DNA of 15,011 nucleotides from Sphingobacterium sp. (GTDB taxonomy: Bacteria; Bacteroidota; Bacteroidia; Sphingobacteriales; Sphingobacteriaceae): contig JASLCA010000016.1 in NCBI GenBank assembly GCA_030146225.1, positions 1 through 15,011 of the forward strand, read 5' to 3'. The stretch's first letter is position 1. Every line of letters starts with the position of its first letter. The notes below the pieces were generated by a model. It worked only from the letters and a program-made list of their open reading frames with translations, did no database searches and was not told where the DNA came from. The position numbers and the translations under genes are program-made. Shown here one piece after another: positions 8,060 through 14,566 of the stretch.

Positions 8060-8794
8060 CTAAAGCGCAAACAAGGCTTGATTTTTTATACTGCACTTGC
8101 GCAATGCCTTTATTAAATTTTCATGTTCTAATCCCTTTTCTATAGCATTTACATGTCTTTCATGATGTGCATCTGTCCCCAAGAGATCTATCCAACCTTG
8201 ATCAGCAAGCCAGCGCGCAACTTGTCGCTCTCGGCTGCCGTAATAACCCAGTAAAGAGAGAATATTGACCTGCATCATAAGCCCCGTCTCCTTAAAACGC
8301 TTGAGCTTTGCGACATCCCCATGATAGTACACATAACGCTCAGGATGAGCCAGTATAGGCTTATATCCTAAGACCTTCAGCTCAAAAACCAATTCATCGA
8401 TGCGCAAACTTTCCTGCATATAAGACATCTCCACTAAGATGTGCTTATGCGGCAACAGCAAAAGCTCCTCAGGCTTACTCAGCTGCTTTTCAAAAGCCGC
8501 ATCGAGCATATATTCTGCCGCAAATGCTGTCTTAATGCTGGCAGGTATCTGCTCTTTAAGGCGTGTATAAGCGTCCGAAATCGTAGCTTGAGTATTGGGA
8601 TACATTTCTAAAAATACATGGGGTGTGAAATGAAAGGTTGACAGGCCTAAGTCATGCAAACGCTCCAATAAATGCAGACTTTGCTCAATGCTTACACAGC
8701 CATCGTCAATCCCAGGAAGAATATGCGAATGCATGTCTACCTGCAGCCAGCTCAGATCGGCTTTTTTCGGTTTTCGGTTAAAAAAAGTAAACAC
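8060..8794 (-). CDS. PHP-family protein-tyrosine phosphatase (CpsB/YwqE type), GTG start
   Basis: A 244-residue metal-dependent phosphatase of the CpsB/YwqE family. The PHP motifs are complete: DMHSHILPGIDDG (20-32; H22, H24, D30), FTPHV (56-60; H59), E94, VEMSY (121-125; E122), AHPERY (149-154; H150, R153) and LGTDAHH (205-211; D208, H210). Those residues bind the trinuclear metal centre in known relatives. It should remove phosphate from the tyrosine tail of the kinase encoded two genes downstream. The start codon is GTG (8792-8794): no ATG lies in frame near it, and the resulting MFTFFNRKPKKADLSWLQVD is the typical N-terminus of this family in Bacteroidota. The gap of 84 bases to the Wza-type gene shows no terminator. 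The gap of 146 bases upstream carries two hairpins, described separately. There is no signal peptide, so the protein is cytoplasmic. Confidence 0.93.
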   Translation of the reverse strand: MFTFFNRKPKKADLSWLQVDMHSHILPGIDDGCVSIEQSLHLLERLHDLGLSTFHFTPHVFLEMYPNTQATISDAYTRLKEQIPASIKTAFAAEYMLDAAFEKQLSKPEELLLLPHKHILVEMSYMQESLRIDELVFELKVLGYKPILAHPERYVYYHGDVAKLKRFKETGLMMQVNILSLLGYYGSRERQVARWLADQGWIDLLGTDAHHERHVNAIEKGLEHENLIKALRKCSIKNQALFAL

Positions 8795-8861
8795 TGCTTT
8801 AAGATTAAAATAGTTTATTTTGCCTGATTTGGGAGTAGCAGCGCAAGACTGCAGAGAGTTT

Positions 8862-8884
8862 ACCGACCGGATCCTCCGATCGGT
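8862..8884 (-). promoter_or_regulatory. 10-bp hairpin in the leader of the phosphatase gene
   Basis: On the transcribed (minus) strand, ACCGATCGGA and TCCGGTCGGT pair over ten positions around a 3-base loop (8872-8874); the one non-Watson-Crick position (8867 with 8879) is a G-U pair in RNA of this strand but a C-A mismatch in the other. That favours a function in the minus-strand transcript. No U-tract follows, so it is not a standard terminator. A run of seven G (8886-8892 complement) lies directly 5' to it, separated by one base. Confidence 0.6.
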
Positions 8885-8900
8885 GCCCCCCCTACAATTA

Positions 8901-8914
8901 CAAGTATAAACTTG
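8901..8914. promoter_or_regulatory. Short palindrome CAAGT-N4-ACTTG
   Basis: CAAGTATAAACTTG is an inverted repeat with 5-bp arms and a 4-base centre, 26 bases after the lipoprotein stop codon and upstream of the leader hairpin. It could be a binding site for a dimeric regulator or a small RNA hairpin; the length is short enough to be chance. Confidence 0.3.
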
Positions 8915-8940
8915 ATATTATCTTACCTGAATCCTCCTGT

Positions 8941-10554
8941 TTATAACTTTGCGCACTCCTCCGTTAAGATCTCAAGGTTGGTAGCGCCTACCTTCTCCCC
9001 AATAATATCTCCGGGCTTAATGCCTATTGTTCCACTATTGTCTACTTGAACAGTCTTGCCATTAACGGTTTTTGTCTTACCATCCCACACGGCTCTAAAG
9101 TCATATTTTGTACCATCAGTCTTTAAGAATGAGGTGCTCAAGAAGCCATTATCTACCTCACCCAAAAGCTTAAAGCTGCCAGTACCCGCTAATCGATAAT
9201 ACAATTGGAAGGTCGGTAAGACAGTCACTGTGCTAGACTTATCGGGACAGCGTACATACAATTGCAAAGTAACCTTGGGCTCTCCTGGTTGAAAAGGATT
9301 CTGTAATGTTACATTGGTTTGAGAGCCACAAGCCGCTAAGTCTGCCTGTGCAATAATGCTATTGTCTAAGGTGCTACGCACCACAATACTTACCCCAGTT
9401 GCGGGCAGATAATCCAGCGCTATAGACTTGTTGTTGGCATTGACCGAAAATAAACGACTTGCGATAACTTGACCATTTTTAACCGCCTCCACAAGTATGG
9501 GGTAGGTAAAGCCTTGATCCATCCAGTCGGCCGTGAAATTGACCTGACTTATAGGTGCACAAGAATGCATAAATTCTCCGACAAGGAATGTCGTCAGGTG
9601 ATCCACCGTAAAAGAAACCGCATAATTACCACCTGATTGTTGCACAGGAGCTTCAATTTCATGCCTCCAAACTGGATCAAAAGAACTGTAGGTAAAGGCA
9701 GACAGGTTAGTCCCCAATAGGTCTGAACCAGCAGTACTATGCAGAAAGCTATCACTTAAAAACATCTCAAAATGAATAGGGTTACTAAACCTGCGCACAG
9801 GCACCCCGTCTATTGTCATCTGCACATTAGCACTTACAGCAGGATTAAAGGTGCCACTTGAAGGCGCTTGACCAACACGCTCTACCCCATCGGCCTGAAA
9901 TCTTCCGCCTGGGAATAAGGCCGCTGTAGCTGGGTGTAGGGGATCGTATGCAATAACCGTCAAGGAGATTGCTTTGCCCTGGATTACCTTACCGGCGGCA
10001 TCTAAAAATTGTGTGCCAGCAGGAACATTTACATGAACAGTAACCCCATTTGGATCAACTGCTTCTAACAAAATACCAGTAGATAAGGCAACTTTATCAT
10101 TAAGCGCAGCCGTTTTTGTAATAGACACCGCACCTGTTGGCAATTCATTTTTCTTGGCTAAGCGCACCGGCATTATTCCATTATTAATAGCGGTTATGCT
10201 TACCTGCACAATTTGGGTATGGTAGCCTTCAGCTGAAATCTCGACATCTATCTGTATCGGATCCGCTGCTGTAGGCTCCCGCTTAGGGTCTAGGCCAAAA
10301 GTCACTTGGTTACCCACCAGCTTAAATTCTTTATAGCCACTCAGGTTGTAGACATCTTGGACATCCCCAGCAAGGAGTTTTATTTTGGCATCTACAGCTT
10401 GTCCATCTGTACTTAATACTTCCACAATAGTGGCATGCCGAATAACATCTGTACCAACAATCAAATTGAAATCCTTTAAGGGATTTTCACAGGAAAGGAC
10501 ACCGCCCAAGAGTGCCAGAATTACTATATACTGGGCCAATATCTTTGTTCTCAT
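8941..10554 (-). CDS. Unrecognised multi-domain lipoprotein of the export locus
   Basis: I do not recognise a family for this 537-residue protein. The N-terminus is a lipoprotein signal (hydrophobic 10-20, lipobox GVLSC, C22). The rest has the alternating pattern and Gly/Asn/Pro turns of beta-sandwich domains. Residues about 40-135 look like one Ig- or carboxypeptidase-regulatory-like domain. Residues about 140-328 contain VTVHVNVPAGTQFLDAAGKV (171-190) and end VDHLTTFLVGEF (317-328), which recalls ZU5-like domains (weak resemblance). Two more domains follow, each bracketed by a cysteine pair: C332/C409 and C436/C534, spaced to form disulfides in the periplasm or on the surface. Residues after the lipobox (C22 ENPLKD) lack an obvious inner-membrane retention signal. 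It lies between the beta-barrel gene and the phosphatase gene on the same strand, so a role in assembly, anchoring or secretion of the polymer is likely but inferred from position only. Confidence 0.8.
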   Translation of the reverse strand: MRTKILAQYIVILALLGGVLSCENPLKDFNLIVGTDVIRHATIVEVLSTDGQAVDAKIKLLAGDVQDVYNLSGYKEFKLVGNQVTFGLDPKREPTAADPIQIDVEISAEGYHTQIVQVSITAINNGIMPVRLAKKNELPTGAVSITKTAALNDKVALSTGILLEAVDPNGVTVHVNVPAGTQFLDAAGKVIQGKAISLTVIAYDPLHPATAALFPGGRFQADGVERVGQAPSSGTFNPAVSANVQMTIDGVPVRRFSNPIHFEMFLSDSFLHSTAGSDLLGTNLSAFTYSSFDPVWRHEIEAPVQQSGGNYAVSFTVDHLTTFLVGEFMHSCAPISQVNFTADWMDQGFTYPILVEAVKNGQVIASRLFSVNANNKSIALDYLPATGVSIVVRSTLDNSIIAQADLAACGSQTNVTLQNPFQPGEPKVTLQLYVRCPDKSSTVTVLPTFQLYYRLAGTGSFKLLGEVDNGFLSTSFLKTDGTKYDFRAVWDGKTKTVNGKTVQVDNSGTIGIKPGDIIGEKVGATNLEILTEECAKL

Positions 10555-10647
10555 TATTATACAAGTTTGCTATCTATTGCCAATCGAGCGCTCCATAAGC
10601 TTGGGCCACTGCCTTCAGGGCAATTAATATGGTTAAAATTCACCTTC

Positions 10648-11367
10648 CTACTTTAAACTATAACTGACACCAAGCTCTAAACGAGGCAAGTAGCGATAGT
10701 TTCTTATATTATGCTGCACCTGCTCTTGGTTAATAACATTTTCCTTTAATAATCCAGTCGCTTCCAATGTAACCCGAGGCTTGGAAAGGTAGTAACAGCC
10801 TAAATTGAGATGTCCGGAGAGCTTGTCTGCCAAGTGTATATTGCTCCATCCCATACCCAAATATGGGCTGACCGTCTTTTTCCACTTGACATCGGCATAG
10901 ATCAGGCCTACCCGTTCCGGATCCACCAAAATATCACCATGCTTGTAGGGATCACTTAATCTAGTTTCAAAATCCCCATCTAGCTTAAAGAAGTAGGCTC
11001 CCCCTAGCTCGAAGCCAAAGGAATTAAAAAAGCCACCTCGCCCCGAAAAAGGAGCATAGCCAAATAATAAGGAAGCATGATTGGCATGAGCCTTAATATC
11101 ACTATGGGTTTTTCGCCCCGAATAGGTCCCTTTTATACTGGTACTAAAGGGCATAAAACTTAAGCCAGCACGCAAGCCAAATTGCGTTCCCAAGGGATGA
11201 AAATACTGTGCACCAATGCCTGTCGACCCGATATGAATACCGGCTGCCTGCCTGTAAGCAGGAGATTGAGCAGACTGCTGAGCAAAGACTAATGCCCCAG
11301 ATGTTCCGCATGCCCATACCAGAAGGAGCAACAGGATTCGGCAATTCTTAATTTCTATTCTTTCCAT
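10648..11367 (-). CDS. Small outer-membrane beta-barrel protein
   Basis: A 239-residue protein with an N-terminal signal peptide: basic residues near 1-10, a hydrophobic core (11-18) and a probable signal peptidase I site at A29 before QQSAQ. The mature part is rich in amphipathic strands with Gly, Tyr and Phe (for example AAGIHIGSTGIGAQYFHP, 41-58, and the final RLELGVSYSL), typical of an 8- to 10-strand outer-membrane barrel. It has no catalytic motif that I can see. It is not long enough to be a Wzi- or AlgE-type barrel. It lies 57 bases after the initiating sugar transferase and 93 bases before the lipoprotein gene, on the same strand, so it probably belongs to the same transcript and may work with the lipoprotein in the outer membrane. 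C20 sits in the signal peptide, but the residues before it (VWA) do not make a good lipobox. Confidence 0.8.
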   Translation of the reverse strand: MERIEIKNCRILLLLLVWACGTSGALVFAQQSAQSPAYRQAAGIHIGSTGIGAQYFHPLGTQFGLRAGLSFMPFSTSIKGTYSGRKTHSDIKAHANHASLLFGYAPFSGRGGFFNSFGFELGGAYFFKLDGDFETRLSDPYKHGDILVDPERVGLIYADVKWKKTVSPYLGMGWSNIHLADKLSGHLNLGCYYLSKPRVTLEATGLLKENVINQEQVQHNIRNYRYLPRLELGVSYSLK

Positions 11368-11424
11368 GATTATGGTATTTAACTATATTTTCTCTTTATG
11401 TTTAGGAGCCTAATAAAGCCCCAA

Positions 11425-12837
11425 CTAATAGGCATTTTTCTCCCCACGTAGCATATTGATTGCTGTTAAACAAATAATCTTGCAATCCAACATAGCCGTC
11501 CAATTGTGCATATAATCAATATCATGCTCCACCCGCTTAGCCATTAACATGGGATCTTTTGTCTCTCCTCTATAGCCACTTACCTGCGCCCAGCCTGTAA
11601 TCCCTGGCTTAACAAAATGTCTTACCATATAGCGATTTATAAGGGAGCCATAATGTTCGGTATGCGATAGCATATGTGGACGAGGCCCAACCACTGACAT
11701 CTGTCCTAAAAAAACATTGATAAACTGAGGGAACTCATCGAGATTACTCTTCCTTAAAAACTTGCCTATGCCAGTAATACGCGCATCATTTTGGGAGGCT
11801 TGCTTTGCATTGGCATCCTTATTCACAAACATGCTGCGAAACTTATAGCAATAAAAGGGTTTATTATTACGACCGGATCTAAGCTGTTTAAAGAATATTG
11901 GACCAGGACTTTGCAGCTTTATTAAGAGGCCGATAAGCGGGATAAGCCAACTTAAAATAAAGATCAGCACACAGGTGCTAATCAACATGTCCATAAACCT
12001 TTTTTTCAATCTATTCTGAATATGCGACATAGATTGGCCTGTGGATTTAAAGACAGGCAGGCTAATCTCAGCGGTATCACTATTGTTGTAGGTGATATTT
12101 GCGACCATGGAAGGTACAAAGTTTAAATGTACACACTGATGGTCAGCGGCTGACATTAAATCTTCACTGTACTGATAAATCTCAGGAGAGGTAACCAAGA
12201 AAACATCATGTATGCCATCCTTGGACACCGCTTCAAAATACCTTTTGAATTTCAACAAAGTCTCCTCCTTACTCAAAAGCGCATCCTCATCCTTGTATTG
12301 AATGGTATCAACATGATAAAAAAGCTGTTGCTGATCAAAGAAAGAAACAAAGGGAGCTAAGAGCGTATCTGTCCCTATGAGGGCTACCTTTTTCACCCAA
12401 CTAAAGCGTCGCGGCACACTGCTGTAAACGTAGGTCATAAAGATTCTAGACAACAGCAAGTAGAGGCTTAAGAAAAGAATAACAAGCGCCAATGCCTTAA
12501 ATGAACCTAGAAAAGAAGCATTGAGAAGTACAAACACAAAGGCGAGGAATATAGTTAAGGTTGCAGTACGCAGGGTTGCTCTAAACATGGATTCTAATCG
12601 TCCCACTATATCTTCTCGATAAAGCTGAAAAAACTGAGCCGACACAAACCATATTAGGCTAAATAAAATAAACATCACAGGCTGACTAATAGAGACAGCA
12701 CGCCAATTCTCTAACCATCCATTTGCATTTGAAAGCGTTACTGCCAAATGCAAGGCAAGATTAACGCATAACAAATCCATACTAAACAAGATAATGACTA
12801 AACAAACGACGATTCTATTGGGTGCGTACCTATACAT
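11425..12837 (-). CDS. Undecaprenyl-phosphate sugar-1-phosphate transferase (WcaJ/WbaP type), initiating enzyme
   Basis: A 470-residue polyprenyl glycosylphosphotransferase that loads the first sugar phosphate onto undecaprenyl phosphate. The N-terminal half has four membrane helices (about 8-35, 52-70, 90-110, 113-132), then a cytoplasmic CoA-binding-like domain (about 145-265). A further membrane segment (about 283-305) leads into the catalytic bacterial sugar transferase domain with SPGPIFFKQLRSGRN (310-324), KFRSM (332-336), LRKSNLDEFPQ (361-371; D367-E368 the catalytic pair), VVGPRPHM (382-389) and DIDYMHNW (439-446). The WcaJ-like length and helix layout separate it from the short PglC type. 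The donor is often UDP-glucose or UDP-galactose in this family, but this cannot be fixed here. It is the first gene of the locus; no gene lies upstream for 650 bases, which suggests the main promoter is there. Confidence 0.95.
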   Translation of the reverse strand: MYRYAPNRIVVCLVIILFSMDLLCVNLALHLAVTLSNANGWLENWRAVSISQPVMFILFSLIWFVSAQFFQLYREDIVGRLESMFRATLRTATLTIFLAFVFVLLNASFLGSFKALALVILFLSLYLLLSRIFMTYVYSSVPRRFSWVKKVALIGTDTLLAPFVSFFDQQQLFYHVDTIQYKDEDALLSKEETLLKFKRYFEAVSKDGIHDVFLVTSPEIYQYSEDLMSAADHQCVHLNFVPSMVANITYNNSDTAEISLPVFKSTGQSMSHIQNRLKKRFMDMLISTCVLIFILSWLIPLIGLLIKLQSPGPIFFKQLRSGRNNKPFYCYKFRSMFVNKDANAKQASQNDARITGIGKFLRKSNLDEFPQFINVFLGQMSVVGPRPHMLSHTEHYGSLINRYMVRHFVKPGITGWAQVSGYRGETKDPMLMAKRVEHDIDYMHNWTAMLDCKIICLTAINMLRGEKNAY

Positions 12838-13130
12838 TTCACAAAGATCTACCTATACAACATTTATGTAACTAATACTAAAATAAAATTACCTACAACT
12901 TCTTTGGTTTGTTATTACAGCAGTGTTTACCCAAATCGAAATACAATTATCGTGTTGCGATATATAAAGTCAGGTAAAGCTGTTTATTATCAACATTGTT
13001 TCTTTTAGGTAAATAAACCACTAAGAAGTAGATGTTGCAAGTATATAATATCAAAAATTAGAAATTGTTTTATTTTCTAGTTAAATATATTCATGAAAAA
13101 GTTAAATTAATCTTTAAAACAGCTTTGCTG
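12838..13130. other. AT-rich gene-free region upstream of the exopolysaccharide locus
   Basis: About 290 bases, clearly poorer in GC than the rest of the window, directly upstream of the first gene of the locus. The promoter of the locus is expected here on the minus strand. I looked for the Bacteroidota pattern (TTTG, about 17 to 23 bases, TAnnTTTG) and found no convincing match; the closest -7-like string has one extra base (complement of about 13046-13054). AGGTAAA is present twice in the same orientation (12972-12978 and 13007-13013). No coding frame of interest is present. Confidence 0.5.
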
Positions 13131-13179
13131 CCCTCAGAATCACAAGCCATTACATCTACGAATACCAGAAGGACTTGGA

Positions 13180-13430
13180 TTTATTTCTATTTTCTTTACA
13201 AGAAACATAACCGCAAATAGCTTTGCAGATTGACAGGACATAGCCTCCAACAGGTTTAGAACCCTTGTGGTCCTACAGGATAATGCTAGACCGCTCCGAG
13301 GGTCAACAGCCGGCTTTATATAGAGCTGAACGCTTTAGGAAATGATTTGGATAAAAGCCCTATAATTGGGGATCTGGGATTAGTTAAGAACAACTCGCTA
13401 CCTAGCTGGATTCAGCCCAGGTCCAGGCAA
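13180..13430. other. Gene-free, GC-richer segment with several small dyads, function unknown
   Basis: About 250 bases between the AT-rich leader and the ybeY terminator contain no credible protein. Dyads are frequent: GCAAA/TTTGC at 13213-13226; an imperfect stem with ACCCT/AGGGT (13261-13265 and 13299-13303) enclosing GGTC/GACC (13269-13272 and 13289-13292); and AGTT/AACT at 13382-13395. On the minus strand a stretch reads GGGTTCTAAACC (around 13250-13264), which resembles a tRNA T-loop, but no complete cloverleaf can be built. It may be a degenerate tRNA-like remnant, a structured leader RNA or an integration scar. Confidence 0.35.
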
Positions 13431-13431
13431 T

Positions 13432-13458
13432 AAAAAAGCCATCCCAAGGATGACTTTT
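13432..13458 (-). terminator. Intrinsic terminator of the ruvX-ybeY operon
   Basis: On the minus strand AAAAGTCATCC, a 3-base loop (13445-13447) and GGATGGCTTTT form an 11-pair stem with one G-U pair (13439 with 13453), and the strand continues with a run of six T in total (complement of 13432-13437). It starts 29 bases after the ybeY stop codon. The G-U position is a mismatch on the other strand, so it is oriented for minus-strand transcription, although the A and T flanks make weak two-way use possible. Confidence 0.88.
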
Positions 13459-13487
13459 ATACAAATGCCTGTTGTTTTTCTAATTAT

Positions 13488-13922
13488 TTAAAAGGAACGT
13501 TTTGCTAAATAGTAGTCTTCTTTCTCGGTCATCAGCGTTTTATCTGCCTTACTTTTATCTAAATAACCACATAGATGTAACACGCCGTGAATAATTACGC
13601 GATGAAGCTCATCGATCGCAGTTACTCCAAACTTGCTCGCATTCTCTTGGGTACGATCTACGGAGATAAAGATATCGCCCATAATTACATCTTCTTCTTC
13701 AGAATTGTCAAAGGTCACAATATCCGTATAGGTATCGTGATTTAGGTACTGCTGATTTATTTCTAAAAGATAAGCATCGTCACAGAGGATAATATTCAAT
13801 TCAGCGACGCGACGAAATCCCTCTTCCTGAATACAGCCCGCTACCCATTCCCGAACTTTTTGCTTTTGTTTTAAGACATAGCTTGTCTCCTTTGAGAAAA
13901 ATAAAATATCCTTTAATGCCAT
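13488..13922 (-). CDS. ybeY: Endoribonuclease YbeY, rRNA maturation factor
   Basis: A 144-residue protein of the YbeY family, a single-strand endoribonuclease needed for 16S rRNA 3'-end maturation and late ribosome quality control. The central YLNHDTYTDIVTFD (59-72) and GDIFIS (82-87) segments are family marks, and the metal site is in RVIIHGVLHLCGYLDKSKAD (near residues 108-127). In Escherichia coli the metal motif is HGxLHLxGYDH with three histidines; here the first two are kept and the third position is Asp (HGVLHLCGYLD). As I recall, Bacteroidota homologues commonly have this, so it is not taken as loss of activity. The start ATG overlaps the ruvX stop codon by one base (TAATG), which indicates translational coupling. 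A strong terminator follows. The protein is cytoplasmic. Confidence 0.95.
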   Translation of the reverse strand: MALKDILFFSKETSYVLKQKQKVREWVAGCIQEEGFRRVAELNIILCDDAYLLEINQQYLNHDTYTDIVTFDNSEEEDVIMGDIFISVDRTQENASKFGVTAIDELHRVIIHGVLHLCGYLDKSKADKTLMTEKEDYYLAKRSF

Positions 13923-14338
13923 TAAAATATTGATTTGGAATCCATATATGATTGTAAAATGATCGTGGCCGAAACCACATCCACTAGTCCTTTTTCTTGT
14001 CGTTTCTTTTTGCCCATACCACTCTGTGCAATAACCGAGGATGCCATCTTGGAGGTAAATCGCTCATCTATCTCCACCACTGCAATAGCAGGATAGGTCT
14101 TGCGCAACTTGCGTACAAAGCCCAGCACATGGGGAGCTGACTCGGAGGCTGTACCATCCATCTGCAAGGGCTTGCCAACCACAAAGGTCTCTACAGGCTC
14201 ACTCGCAAGGTACTTACTCAGAAAGGTCCAGATCTCCTCAGGATGTACCGTCGTAAGCGCATTAGCAATAAGCTGTAACGGATCTGTAACCGCCACACCT
14301 ATCCGCTTTACCCCGTAATCAAAAGCCATTATACGCAT
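13922..14338 (-). CDS. ruvX: Putative pre-16S rRNA nuclease / RNase H-fold protein RuvX (YqgF)
   Basis: A 138-residue protein of the YqgF/RuvX family with an RNase H-like fold, implicated in trimming the 5' end of pre-16S rRNA. MRIMAFDYGVKRIGVAVTDP (1-20) carries the first catalytic Asp in FDYG; VVGKPLQMDGTAS lies in the middle; DERFTS holds the second acidic site (E in the ERFT motif), and VDVVSATIILQSYMD the last Asp. I use the ATG at 14336-14338. A longer frame opens at 14410, but its extra 24 residues do not match the family, and two -7-like boxes lie inside it, so the short start is better; it also gives the family's usual length. It is followed directly by ybeY in a two-gene operon concerned with rRNA maturation, facing away from the DUF1684 gene. 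Confidence 0.93.
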   Translation of the reverse strand: MRIMAFDYGVKRIGVAVTDPLQLIANALTTVHPEEIWTFLSKYLASEPVETFVVGKPLQMDGTASESAPHVLGFVRKLRKTYPAIAVVEIDERFTSKMASSVIAQSGMGKKKRQEKGLVDVVSATIILQSYMDSKSIF

Positions 14339-14355
14339 ATGTAAATTTTTATAAG

Positions 14356-14378
14356 CAAAAATACAATTCTCAAACGTA
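14356..14378 (-). promoter_or_regulatory. Candidate promoter -7 boxes for the ruvX-ybeY operon
   Basis: The minus strand has TACGTTTG (complement of 14371-14378) and TATTTTTG (complement of 14356-14363), both exact matches to the Bacteroidota -7 pattern TAnnTTTG, 18 to 33 bases before the chosen ruvX start. Neither has a clear TTTG box at the right distance upstream, so confidence is moderate. Confidence 0.4.
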
Positions 14379-14472
14379 ATAACCGCCTTTTTTGCTTTTA
14401 AGCCGATCACAACGCTATCTTCTTTAACGCTATTATGACGCCTAGACCATATATATTTTAAGGCCCTGCTGC

Positions 14473-14501
14473 TTTGTTCCCCAACTATTTCTATACCTTT
14501 G
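14473..14501 (+). promoter_or_regulatory. Bacteroidota-type promoter for the DUF1684 gene
   Basis: TTTG at 14473-14476 (-33 box), 17 bases, then TACCTTTG at 14494-14501 (-7 box) is an exact match to the primary sigma factor consensus of this phylum. Transcription should start near 14506-14508, leaving a leader of about 60 bases before the ATG at 14567. Confidence 0.75.
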
Positions 14502-14566
14502 CTAATATTTTAAAGAGACATTTGCTGCTAGCCAATGTCTATGGACCGCTTCAATCCAATCAACAA

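Noticed and set aside
8862..8892. The leader hairpin as an intrinsic terminator
   Set aside because: On the minus strand it is followed by AAACTCTC rather than a U-run, and on the plus strand by a C-run.
10385..10627. Open plus-strand frame overlapping the start of the lipoprotein gene
   Set aside because: It is antisense to a well-supported lipoprotein signal peptide and has no recognisable domain.
13237..13320. A possible tRNA gene on the minus strand
   Set aside because: There is a T-loop-like string and a GGTC/GACC dyad, but the T stem has mismatches, no acceptor stem pairs and no proper anticodon arm can be drawn.
13283..13345. Plus-strand mini reading frame of 20 codons
   Set aside because: It is short, has no start context or neighbour, and its upstream frame reads like antisense of a tRNA T-loop, a common source of spurious peptides.
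14339..14410. Longer start of ruvX at 14410, adding 24 residues
   Set aside because: The added residues do not match the family, the RuvX N-terminus MRIMAFDYG starts at 14338, and two promoter-like -7 boxes fall within the added part.
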